Assembly (NCBI RefSeq): GCF_011806525.1
Contig: NZ_JAAVKI010000005.1
Span: 397,067-461,066 of the forward strand
Length of the DNA stretch: 64,000 nt
Reading direction: 5' to 3'
Source: Thalassospira sp. HF15
GTDB lineage: Bacteria > Pseudomonadota > Alphaproteobacteria > Rhodospirillales > Thalassospiraceae
The notes beneath the pieces are model-generated. The model did no database searches. It saw nothing but the letters and a program-made list of their open reading frames with translations, and had not been told where the DNA came from. How positions within the stretch are numbered: the stretch's first letter is position 1; each line of letters begins with the position of its first letter. A program made the position numbers and the translations under genes. This document shows positions 38,481 to 46,849 of this stretch, one piece after another.

Positions 38481-39425
38481 CTATGCGGTATCTCGCATGT
38501 CAGAAATGGCATCGCACAAATGGCCAAACGCGGTCTTAGCGCCCGGGCTCATATGCCGGGCACGCAGCCAGCCATGGATCATTTGCGGTTCTTCGCGGTA
38601 CTGCACGGAAATGCCCGCACGGGCAAGACGGGCGGTATATTCCCGACCATCATCGCGCAGCGGGTCAAAATAGGCCGCGGTAATAAAAGTCGGCGGCAGC
38701 CCACGTAAATCATCAACCGACAAGGCATGGGCAAACGGATCATCCATCGGCGCCTTTAGCACGTCACGATAGTAAATAACGTCATCGGTGCTGAGCCCGG
38801 GTGCACTGGCCATTTGTCCGTAACTTGGCCAGTTCAAATCCCCGCCAAGGGCCGGGTAAATCAGGGCCTGCCCCAACACGCGATCGCCAAAACCTTCTTC
38901 ACGTGCCCGAACAGCAATGCCTGCGGCCAACATGCCACCGGCACTGTCGCCCACCAGAACAATCTTCTTGCCCGATGCCAGGATGCTTTGGGTCACGCGA
39001 TGGCAGTCTTCATGCTGAGCGGGCCAGATATGTTCCGGCGCAAGACGGTAATCAATCGCGATTAGTTCGGCCTTTGCCGCCTCGGAGATTTCGGCGCAAA
39101 TCGCATCATGACTGTCGCGCGACCCGACGACAAAACCACCGCCATGCATATAGACAATCTTGTGATTTGAGGTGCAGTCGGCAGGGCGGTAATGGCGCAC
39201 CGGAACATCGGCAATCACGTCGTCTTCGACATGCATCCCTTCCGGATGTGGAAAGGCGAATTCGGCGCATAACGCATCATACCAGCTGCGCTGCTGATCA
39301 ATGGATGCCGCCACCGCATCTGGCGGGTAAAACCCGTCGCATTTGGCGATGAAGGCGCGAATACCTTCTTCTTCTGGCATTGGGTCATAGGTCACTTCGG
39401 AGGAAACCTGATCGGAATTGGCCAT
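38481..39425 (-). CDS. Alpha/beta hydrolase, HSL/esterase family IV type
   Basis: A 314-residue cytoplasmic hydrolase. The oxyanion motif HGGGFVVG, nucleophile motif GDSAGG, Asp in DPLRDDG and His in MIHGWLRA form a complete catalytic set of the hormone-sensitive-lipase group. AAGGA lies eight bases before ATG 39425. The natural substrate is unknown. Its 3' end is duplicated as a pseudogene at 36156-36385. It lies between autotransporter copies 2 and 3, and a terminator-like element upstream separates it from copy 3. Confidence 0.9.
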   Translation of the reverse strand: MANSDQVSSEVTYDPMPEEEGIRAFIAKCDGFYPPDAVAASIDQQRSWYDALCAEFAFPHPEGMHVEDDVIADVPVRHYRPADCTSNHKIVYMHGGGFVVGSRDSHDAICAEISEAAKAELIAIDYRLAPEHIWPAQHEDCHRVTQSILASGKKIVLVGDSAGGMLAAGIAVRAREEGFGDRVLGQALIYPALGGDLNWPSYGQMASAPGLSTDDVIYYRDVLKAPMDDPFAHALSVDDLRGLPPTFITAAYFDPLRDDGREYTARLARAGISVQYREEPQMIHGWLRARHMSPGAKTAFGHLCDAISDMRDTA

Positions 39426-39472
39426 CAACGGATCCTTGGTCAAAGACGTGATGGTCTAGCCTAACGCGGATG

Positions 39473-39603
39473 CCCCTGCAGTTAAAGGCTGCAGGGGCAT
39501 AGCACAACGTTATTGTGAACTGGTTCGATGCAAAACCGACAAGGCATTCGACCTAACCAATTGCGCGGCCAAGCTGATCGCGCATGGACGACCGCGCATG
39601 AGG
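39473..39603 (-). repeat. Duplicate of the carnitine dehydrogenase 3' end and its terminator
   Basis: About 130 bases match 41721-41850, the 3' end and terminator of the dehydrogenase gene. On the minus strand 39553-39576 encodes QLGRAIG and a stop, exactly the end of the dehydrogenase, and nearby codons align without gaps (HARSSMRDQ against HASLPKPKQ). The hairpin CCCCTGCAG / CTGCAGGGG at 39473-39497 corresponds to that at 41721-41743. No further coding sequence of the dehydrogenase is recognisable beyond about 39603. Confidence 0.85.
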
Positions 39604-39629
39604 TCAACCAAACATGATGGCCGCTTGGT

Positions 39630-41453
39630 TTAAAACTTTATGTCGACTGTTATCAACATCTTGGCAATCTGGGTGCCCGGATCACCAGAGAAATTAAGCT
39701 TGCTGGAAAAACTGTCTGCAAAACCCGTAAGTGTCGCGCCAGCAGAAATTTCCGGGCTTCCGTTGTCAGACAAGCTTGTACCAAGATAGGGGGACGCAAT
39801 CCCGACGAAGGCCCCGTCGGCCCCCGTGACAGAAATACCATAGGCGACAAGGCCGCTGAATGTGTATTCCTGATAATCATCGCGCCCGACCAGCCTCGTT
39901 CCTTCGACCGAACCTGACAAGCCCGTTCCGCCTGCAGCAAAGCGCATACCACCGCCAAGGTCGAAGGCCCCGGCATCGCCATTTGTCTCGTCAGTGAAAT
40001 CGTGGATATAGCCCGCCTTCACATAAGGCGTCAGATCCACCTCCCGGATTTGCGTCAAATAGGACAGTTCGGTATTTGGCTTGATCTGTACAGTATTGAC
40101 CGACGATTCCGCGACCCGGCTTCCGTCGCTTTCGGTATAGGCGTCCAGCGTGTTGCGCGACACCAAAGCACCAAGCCCCGCCACCACCCGGAACGGGCTT
40201 TCCGCGATCGGCTCAAAAGTCTGACGTCCATCGACCTGCAGATAGATGCTCCGACTATCGGTATTTCCCGTCACGCTGGTGTTGCGGCTCAGGGCGACAT
40301 CGCCAAAGGTATAGCCGGCGATGGCAGAAAGCGTCAGCGTTTCGGACGGCGTATAGATGACATAGGGAGACAGGTTCCAGGTATCCTCGTCATAAGTGCC
40401 TGTATTAAATGTTGTCGTAATGTCTGTTTGGGCGTAGCCGACAGACAGACCTGCCACAACCCCGGGAGAGAAACGATAATCCGCGCCAAGATTGTAGCCC
40501 CAGACAGTACCGTCATATCGGTTGTCCTCGCCGGTCCTGTTGCGTGTGTTCTCGATGTCGGTAAAGGACCCATTCCCCCAAATCGTGATGGGGCTTTCAC
40601 CAGACAAGAACATGCGCTGCCCTAGACCATCCGCGGGTTGATCGGCTGTATCTGCTGCGGCAAGTACACGCGACGTATCAAAGGATGCAAGCATCGCCAG
40701 CCCACGCAAGGTCGTTCCAGCCTGCGTATCGTCCTGCGTTTCCGATGGACCAAGACCGAATTGTTGAGTCCGTGAAGTGTCGCCTGGCAACGTTCCGGGT
40801 TGCGTTCCACCCGTTGCCGGACCGGACACGACATTGGTGACACGCGATCCAAAGTTCTGCGCGATGACCACAGATTGTGACCGCGTCACCGACCCCTGCA
40901 CGGCACGTTGCGCAGCAGATGAATTGTCCGAGGAAGTGCTGGCATCGGCAGTCGTGATCGTTACCGACGCACTATTATATGTGTAACTCCCAGCTCCAGC
41001 GATCGTGAGCGAAACCGTCATCCGGATCGTCGCGCCGTTCTCTCCATCGATTGAGACAGTCTCGGTTTCAGTAACGTTGCCAGCGCGTTCATTGCTGCAG
41101 TCACCACCCGCAGCGACGCTGAAATCGCCCATGCTACATCCCTTATGCGACGTGGTGCTGCTACCTCCGCCCGTTCCGATGATGAATTCCTCCGAGTTGC
41201 CGCCAACATTGTTCCGGAAGGTAATGTCGAACTGCTCAAAAAGAACGGTGGCCGATCCGGGAATCAGGGTGCAAGTGCCCGCACTGTGATCGTATTGAAG
41301 GACGTTAAAGCTGGTGGTGTTTGCAGTCCCCAATTGAGTGCAGTTAATCGTCGTGGTTGCAGCGGATGCATGACGCACATCACCGGCCACAAATCCTGTA
41401 AGAAGGGCCAGTGCAAAAACCACCGGCGCAACCAGTTTTGCCAAAGCAGTCAT
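39630..41453 (-). CDS. Small-passenger autotransporter-like outer-membrane protein, copy 3
   Basis: A 607-residue paralogue of copies 1 and 2, with a signal peptide ending HASA, cysteines at 38, 61, 106 and 119, the TVSIDGENGATIRMTVSLT segment, linker AAQRAVQGSVTRSQSVVIAQNFG and a C-terminal barrel ending in Phe. The start ATG at 41453 is preferred over an upstream in-frame start that would precede the signal peptide with 17 odd residues. It is flanked by direct repeats of the dehydrogenase 3' end. Confidence 0.82.
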   Translation of the reverse strand: MTALAKLVAPVVFALALLTGFVAGDVRHASAATTTINCTQLGTANTTSFNVLQYDHSAGTCTLIPGSATVLFEQFDITFRNNVGGNSEEFIIGTGGGSSTTSHKGCSMGDFSVAAGGDCSNERAGNVTETETVSIDGENGATIRMTVSLTIAGAGSYTYNSASVTITTADASTSSDNSSAAQRAVQGSVTRSQSVVIAQNFGSRVTNVVSGPATGGTQPGTLPGDTSRTQQFGLGPSETQDDTQAGTTLRGLAMLASFDTSRVLAAADTADQPADGLGQRMFLSGESPITIWGNGSFTDIENTRNRTGEDNRYDGTVWGYNLGADYRFSPGVVAGLSVGYAQTDITTTFNTGTYDEDTWNLSPYVIYTPSETLTLSAIAGYTFGDVALSRNTSVTGNTDSRSIYLQVDGRQTFEPIAESPFRVVAGLGALVSRNTLDAYTESDGSRVAESSVNTVQIKPNTELSYLTQIREVDLTPYVKAGYIHDFTDETNGDAGAFDLGGGMRFAAGGTGLSGSVEGTRLVGRDDYQEYTFSGLVAYGISVTGADGAFVGIASPYLGTSLSDNGSPEISAGATLTGFADSFSSKLNFSGDPGTQIAKMLITVDIKF

Positions 41454-41720
41454 GAAGGTTCCCAAACCCCAAATGGCGCTAAATTGCCAAATAAAATCAA
41501 CCAATAATCACATGAGAATAATCTTAAATTAAACCGGCATTGCAATCAATATCTTTGGTTGCCATAGGAAGCCATCTCTCAACTCTTGGAACCCAGTGGA
41601 TGCCTGTTCTTTTAAAGCACGTTGCCATTCGACAACAGCGCTACGCCTATTTGCTGGCACGATGGCTTCTTTGACGAAGGCAAGTACAAGTTGCATGGAA
41701 CTGCATCCTCAAACCAAAAG

Positions 41721-41746
41721 CCCCCGCAGTTAAAACTGCAGGGGCA
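41721..41746 (-). terminator. Terminator of the carnitine catabolism genes
   Basis: Hairpin with arms CCCCCGCAG and CTGCAGGGG (one mismatched pair) and a TTAAAA loop, followed on the minus strand by CTTTTGG. It lies about 55 bases past the dehydrogenase stop. A near copy lies at 39473-39497. Confidence 0.7.
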
Positions 41747-41799
41747 AAGCACAACGTAATTGTTAGCTGTTTCGATGCGAAACGGAGAAGGCATTCGCC

Positions 41800-43251
41800 C
41801 TAACCGATTGCCCGCCCAAGCTGTTTCGGCTTTGGAAGGCTTGCATGGCGTTTGGCCATTTCGGCAAGGTTGGTTGCCACGACGCCACCGGGCTCTGAAG
41901 TGCGCCGGGTTTTTAGGTCCACATGCAGCAATATGGTTTCGACGGTTGCGGCAACGGCACCCGCATCATTGATCAGGCGATGGAACAAATGAAGTTTCTT
42001 GCCGTCACCGTTGATCAGTTGCGTTGTGACGCGAATATGATCCCCGGCACTGATTTCCTGCAGATAGCACACGTGGGTTTCCACGGTGAAATAGCTGCCG
42101 CCATTGGCGATATAGTCGGCATCGGCACCAACCATTTCCATGAAGCGGTCGCTTGCCTGCGAACTGACCTCGACATAATGGGCTTCGTTCATATGCCCGT
42201 TGTAATCGGTCCAGCTTTGCGGGATCTGCCGATCCCCGGTGACGGGAAGATCATCAAGCGGTGCCGGATCCGGCAGAGAACCCTCATGATCGTTGATCGT
42301 ACCACCAGCACCACTGCCCGATTTCTTAAGCGCACGCATCATGCCAACAAGGTTGTCATCGCGCAGGCGTTCAAGTTCCCGGATGCTGAGATGACCCGAC
42401 TGATCATCTGATTGCTGCGCAATACGGGCTGTCAGTTCCGGGGTCAGTTCCGGCACATCCATCAGTTTCGTCCAGGGCCACTTAAGGGCCGGTCCGAATT
42501 GCCCGATGAAATGTTCCATCCCGGCTTCACCACCGGCAATGCGATAGGTTTCAAACAAGCCCATCTGCGCCCAACGCAGACCAAAACCAAAGCGGATGGC
42601 ATCGTCGATTTCTTCGGTCGTCGCGACCTCGTCATGAACAAGCCAAAGGCCTTCGCGCCAGACGGCTTCTAACAGGCGGTCAGCAATGTGGGCTTCGATT
42701 TCCTTGCGCACGACAAGCGGCTTAAGACCGACAGAGCGCAAAATATCACATCCCGCAACAAGCAGTTCTGCACTTGTTGCCGCAGACGGAACCACCTCGA
42801 TCAGGGGAAGCAGATAAACCGGGTTGAACGGATGGGCGACAACGATCTGTTCGGGTTTGATTGAACCTTGCTGCAACTCACTTGGCTTGAAGCCGGACGT
42901 CGAAGACCCGATCAGGCATTCCGTCGGGGCATGGGCCTGAATCTGCGCCAGAATTCTATGTTTGAGTGAAAGCTGCTCGGGCACGCTTTCCTGAATCCAC
43001 TGCGCACCAGAAACGGCTTTTGCAAGATCGTCATGAAAGGTCAGCCTGCCCTCATCTGGCAGGGATCGATCATACAGTGCGGGCAAGCTGCGGCGTGCAT
43101 TCGCGAGGACTTCGTTGATTTTGCGTTCTGCCTGCGGATCAGGGTCAAAAACCGCAACATCCCAACCATTTAGCAAAAAGCGCGCAGCCCAGCCGCCGCC
43201 AATTACGCCACCCCCAATAATCGCGGCCTTTTTAGTGTTTCCATCAGTCAT
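41800..43251 (-). CDS. cdhAB: L-carnitine dehydrogenase fused to a hotdog thioesterase
   Basis: A 483-residue two-domain protein. Residues 1-315 resemble 3-hydroxyacyl-CoA dehydrogenases, with the NAD loop GGGVIGGGWAARF and SSTSGFKPSEL, and match L-carnitine dehydrogenase. Residues 330-470 form a 4HBT-type hotdog thioesterase (SWTDYNGHMNEAHYVEVSSQASDRFM). In Pseudomonas the two are separate genes, CdhA and CdhB (betainyl-CoA thioesterase). The start overlaps the BKACE stop (ATGA), so the product of this chain can feed the next enzyme: carnitine to 3-dehydrocarnitine, and betainyl-CoA to glycine betaine. Confidence 0.9.
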   Translation of the reverse strand: MTDGNTKKAAIIGGGVIGGGWAARFLLNGWDVAVFDPDPQAERKINEVLANARRSLPALYDRSLPDEGRLTFHDDLAKAVSGAQWIQESVPEQLSLKHRILAQIQAHAPTECLIGSSTSGFKPSELQQGSIKPEQIVVAHPFNPVYLLPLIEVVPSAATSAELLVAGCDILRSVGLKPLVVRKEIEAHIADRLLEAVWREGLWLVHDEVATTEEIDDAIRFGFGLRWAQMGLFETYRIAGGEAGMEHFIGQFGPALKWPWTKLMDVPELTPELTARIAQQSDDQSGHLSIRELERLRDDNLVGMMRALKKSGSGAGGTINDHEGSLPDPAPLDDLPVTGDRQIPQSWTDYNGHMNEAHYVEVSSQASDRFMEMVGADADYIANGGSYFTVETHVCYLQEISAGDHIRVTTQLINGDGKKLHLFHRLINDAGAVAATVETILLHVDLKTRRTSEPGGVVATNLAEMAKRHASLPKPKQLGRAIG

Positions 43252-44189
43252 CAGCTTGGCTCCCGCTTGGTCAGACCAAGCTTCTGGCGCACGGCATCCG
43301 GGCCAATAACAGTTGCGCCCATGCCTTCGATAATGCCGACGGCACGTTCAACCAGTTGGGCATTCGTGGCCAGCACCCCTTTGGACAGATAGATATTGTC
43401 TTCCAACCCGACCCGGACATTACCGCCAGCCAGAACCGACGCGGCAACATAGGGCATCTGATCGCGCCCGATGGAAAAGGCCGACCAATTCCAATCAGAG
43501 GGCACATTGTTGACCATCGCCATAAAGGTATTGAGATCATTTGGCGCGCCCCATGGAATACCCATGCACAGCTGCACGAGGGCCGGACTTTTGAGGATGC
43601 CTTCTGATACCAGCTGCTTGGCAAACCAAAGATGGCCGGTATCGAATGCTTCGATCTCGGGTTTGACACCAAGATCGGTCATCATCTGCCCCATGGCACG
43701 TAACATGCCCGGTGTGTTGGTCATGACGTAGTCGGCCTCGGCAAAGTTCATCGTGCCACAATCAAGCGTACAGATTTCCGGCAGACAATCAGCGATATGG
43801 GCCATGCGCTCCGACGCCCCGATCATGTCGGTTGCGGCTTCATTAACCGGAAGCGGCGCCTCGGTCGACCCAAACACGATATCGCCACCCATTCCCGCGG
43901 TCAGGTTCAGAACAACGTCAACATCGGCGGCACGCACCCGCTCGGTCAGTTCGCGGTAATATTTGCCATCGCGCGACGGTGCCCCGGTTTCTGGATCACG
44001 GACATGGCAATGCACCACTGCGGCCCCGGCCTTTGCAGCGTCAATCGCACTATTGGCAATCTGTTCGGGGGATCTCGGCACATGCGGGGATTTGTCCTGG
44101 GTTCCGCCCGATCCGGTAACGGCGGCAGTGATGAAGACTTCCTTGTTCATCGAAAGCGGCATGATGGCCTCACTATTTTTTGTGATCAT
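43251..44189 (-). CDS. cdhC: 3-dehydrocarnitine cleavage enzyme, BKACE (DUF849) family
   Basis: A 312-residue zinc-dependent beta-keto acid cleavage enzyme. It is predicted to react 3-dehydrocarnitine with acetyl-CoA to give betainyl-CoA and acetoacetate. Family motifs are VFITAAVTGSGG, AAVVHCHVRDPETGAPS, ICTLDCGTMNF and VRVGLEDNIYLSKG. AAGGCAGAAA precedes the ATG at 44189; a later ATG at 44162 is possible. It is the first gene of the carnitine unit, divergent from a GlxA/AraC regulator, as in Pseudomonas. Confidence 0.9.
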   Translation of the reverse strand: MITKNSEAIMPLSMNKEVFITAAVTGSGGTQDKSPHVPRSPEQIANSAIDAAKAGAAVVHCHVRDPETGAPSRDGKYYRELTERVRAADVDVVLNLTAGMGGDIVFGSTEAPLPVNEAATDMIGASERMAHIADCLPEICTLDCGTMNFAEADYVMTNTPGMLRAMGQMMTDLGVKPEIEAFDTGHLWFAKQLVSEGILKSPALVQLCMGIPWGAPNDLNTFMAMVNNVPSDWNWSAFSIGRDQMPYVAASVLAGGNVRVGLEDNIYLSKGVLATNAQLVERAVGIIEGMGATVIGPDAVRQKLGLTKREPS

Positions 44190-44257
44190 TTTCTGCCTTC
44201 AGGATAACGTGATTGGCGATATTGATTTTGCGTATTCCGTCATTTATTTTTCTAATC

Positions 44258-45247
44258 ATGCCATCCGCACATCACCGATTTGTCTTTGTCCTGTTTGACG
44301 GTTTTTCCAATCTGGTTCTGGCCAGCGCGTTGGAGCCTTTGCGTGTTGCCACCGGGCTTCCCAATGGGCCAGAGATCAGCTGGGATATCTGCACAATCGA
44401 TGGATCCCCGGCGACGAGTTCAAGCGACCTTGTCATCACACCAAAAGCAGCCCTGAACGCCATCCCCGATCCCACGCGGATTGATTATCTTGTGGTAATA
44501 TCGGGTTATGACATGCGCCATCACTTGTCATCGCGAACACGGGCCCGACTGCAAAATGCTGCGCAGCATTCGCGGGCAGTGATTGGTGTGGATACGGCCG
44601 CCTGGTTGCTGGCCGCGTGCGGCATGTTGGCCGGGAAATCGGCAACAATCCATTGGCAGGAACTTGATCAGTTTTCTGAACAGTTCCCTGATGTCGCTGT
44701 TCTGACCGACCGCTTTGTCGAAGATGGCAAAATGATCACAGCTGGCGGAGCGGCGACCGTCATGGAATTGATGCTGCATCTCCTTGCCCGGCACTTCGGT
44801 CCGGCTGTTGCCTTTGATGTCAGCAATCTGTTTGTCTATGACGTCCGCCATCAGGCACAAGCAGATGCCAACAGCACAATACGCGGGGCGGATCGATTGC
44901 ATGACCCGGGGGCCGATCATGTCAGGCGTGCGGTCTCCGAAATGATTGCGCATATCGAAAACCCAATCGCACTGAAATCCATTGCAATCCAGGCAGGGTG
45001 TTCACTGCGCAGTCTTGATCGGGCCTTTCAGGCCAATTTGCAAATGGCGCCGGGAAAGTACTATCAGATGCTGCGTCTTGGTCGGGCGCGCGATCTGGCG
45101 CGATCAACCAACATGAAACTTGCCGATATTGCTCTGCAGACAGGCTTTAAGAGCCACGCGTCACTCAGTCGGGCCTATAAGCAGGCATTTGGCACCACCT
45201 TGCGCAACATGCGCGGCAAAGGCCCGTGGGCGGCACACGCCCGATGA
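44258..45247 (+). CDS. cdhR: GlxA-type AraC regulator, probable carnitine regulator
   Basis: A 329-residue regulator with an N-terminal DJ-1/PfpI-like (GATase-1) domain and a C-terminal AraC helix-turn-helix (IALKSIAIQAGCSLRSLDRAF and KLADIALQTGFKSHASLSRAYKQAFG). At the nucleophile-elbow position, where many GlxA proteins carry Cys, it reads GVDTAAWLLAACG. It is divergent from cdhC by 68 bases, the same layout as CdhR, so a role as carnitine-responsive activator is inferred. Confidence 0.82.
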   Translation: MPSAHHRFVFVLFDGFSNLVLASALEPLRVATGLPNGPEISWDICTIDGSPATSSSDLVITPKAALNAIPDPTRIDYLVVISGYDMRHHLSSRTRARLQNAAQHSRAVIGVDTAAWLLAACGMLAGKSATIHWQELDQFSEQFPDVAVLTDRFVEDGKMITAGGAATVMELMLHLLARHFGPAVAFDVSNLFVYDVRHQAQADANSTIRGADRLHDPGADHVRRAVSEMIAHIENPIALKSIAIQAGCSLRSLDRAFQANLQMAPGKYYQMLRLGRARDLARSTNMKLADIALQTGFKSHASLSRAYKQAFGTTLRNMRGKGPWAAHAR

Positions 45248-45258
45248 TACAAAACAGT

Positions 45259-46191
45259 TTATAGCCGGATCGATTCCACGCTGTCTTTCAAAAGACGGGC
45301 ACTTTTTTCAAGCCCCTCAAGCTCGGATGCGATCAAGTCCGGCATCAAATCGGTTTCAATCCCCTGCGTGCCAACCACGCGCGGGATGGATAGCGCAACA
45401 TCATCGACACCAACAATTTCAGGCGTCACGCAGGACACAGTCAGAACATCATGCTGGTCTTGTCCGATGGCTTTGACAATCCGCGCCAAACCGGCCCCGA
45501 TCCCATAATAGGTCGCACCTTTGCCCTTGATGATTTTATAGGCGGCATTGCGCACCCCATCATCAATGGTTGCCCGGATGTTTTCCGTGATCGGCGCACT
45601 GGACTGGGCGGCAATATCGGCAAGCGACAGCGACCCAACCTTGGCATTTGACCAGGCAAGAACTTCGCTGTCACCGTGTTCGCCAAGAACATAGGCATGC
45701 ACCGATTGCGGCGAAATCCCAAGATGACGGCCCAACAGGCTTCGGAAACGTGCAGTATCCAGAATGGTCCCTGATCCGATCACGCGGCTGGCAGGCAGAC
45801 CTGAAATCCGCTGGGTGATCTGGGTCATGATATCGACCGGATTGGACGCGATCAGAAGAATTGCGTCAGGCGCAACCGCAAGCACGTTACCCACCACATC
45901 CTTGAAAACAGAGGCATTTCTTTCGAGCAACGCCAAACGGGTTTCACCGGGTTTCTGACTGACCCCTGCGGCCAGAATGATCACGGATGCGCCTGCCAGC
46001 CCGTCATAATCGGCGGCCTCGACAATGGTCGAGGACATGAAGGGTACAGCGTGCGCAATATCTTCGGCCTGTGCAACGGCGAGATCGTGGTTTCGATCCA
46101 CCAGAACAACCGAACTTGCAAGTCCCATAACTGCCAGCGCATAGCCCGCCGAACTTCCGACCATTCCAGCCCCGACAATCCCGACTTTCAT
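45259..46191 (-). CDS. ldh: L-lactate dehydrogenase, NAD-dependent
   Basis: A 310-residue enzyme of the LDH/MDH superfamily. The NAD loop is GIVGAGMVGSSAGYAL. The substrate loop reads GVSQKPGETRLALL, with Gln at the position that selects lactate over malate. SGTILDTARFRSLL and LGEHGDSEV with the catalytic His are present. It converges on the AraC regulator gene and stands alone. Lactate as substrate is likely but not certain; related hydroxyacids are possible. Confidence 0.88.
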   Translation of the reverse strand: MKVGIVGAGMVGSSAGYALAVMGLASSVVLVDRNHDLAVAQAEDIAHAVPFMSSTIVEAADYDGLAGASVIILAAGVSQKPGETRLALLERNASVFKDVVGNVLAVAPDAILLIASNPVDIMTQITQRISGLPASRVIGSGTILDTARFRSLLGRHLGISPQSVHAYVLGEHGDSEVLAWSNAKVGSLSLADIAAQSSAPITENIRATIDDGVRNAAYKIIKGKGATYYGIGAGLARIVKAIGQDQHDVLTVSCVTPEIVGVDDVALSIPRVVGTQGIETDLMPDLIASELEGLEKSARLLKDSVESIRL

Positions 46192-46849
46192 CGCTTAAAT
46201 CCCCAGTTTTCTCAGTACATTGTTCTGATGATGCCACTCTGGCCGCAGCACGTCAAAAAAGGGCAGGAAAACTGACATTGGATATTGAAAATTGTCTGCC
46301 CAAAGACCACGTAGCCGAGATAGCGTGATAGACAATGATGACTGCGTCGCAAAACTACTGCCCAATTGACTTATGCTTTCTCCCTTAGCGACCTCATTTA
46401 GAAATAGATTTTCTGATCGCTCACTCTTTGCCGTGGGCGTACCAAAGAGCAGGTTACCTGCCGGTGGAGTAGAGGGAGACTTTGGGTGCAACTGACAGCC
46501 CGCAAACCAGCACGTACATCGTACGTGAACCATTGTTTGTATTCGCGTTTGCTTGCGAATGCCAATTATACTGGCAACCATAGAGTTGCGGGAAAAGGGT
46601 TGGTGCGTTCGGGTTCGACACACGATGTGAGAACTCAAAACAGTCAACCACCTCGGCTATACGAGCTCTCTCGCGCGCAGATAGCCACCGAAGACGTCCA
46701 GGAAATAAGCCAGAGGCCGGAGAAAACCGGTTTCAATTGTCTTTACACCGACTAATACGTTCGGTGATATGCTTACGCCCTGATGCAAACGGCTAGCCAT
46801 GCACAGGATTCCATCCAGATACCATTGAGAGAAGCCGAGGTATCCGCCC
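46192..46849. other. Gene-free region upstream of gbcA
   Basis: 658 bases between divergent ldh and gbcA. Several short frames exist on both strands, none with a convincing ribosome binding site, family feature or composition. The composition (for example, repeated TTGC and CGAA words near 46540-46570) is unlike the flanking genes, which may mean a decayed gene. The gbcA promoter must lie in the right part; CGAGGTAT before 46850 is its ribosome binding site. Confidence 0.5.

Noticed and set aside
44550..44575. Dyad AATGCTGCGCAGCATT resembling the phn and map terminators
   Set aside because: It is inside the CdhR coding sequence without a T-run.
46570..46630. tRNA-like words GTTGCGGG and GGTTCGA
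   Set aside because: No cloverleaf can be folded and no CCA end is placed correctly.
46195..46647. 150-codon minus-strand frame upstream of ldh
   Set aside because: No start signal or recognisable domain; it might be a decayed gene, but nothing identifies it.
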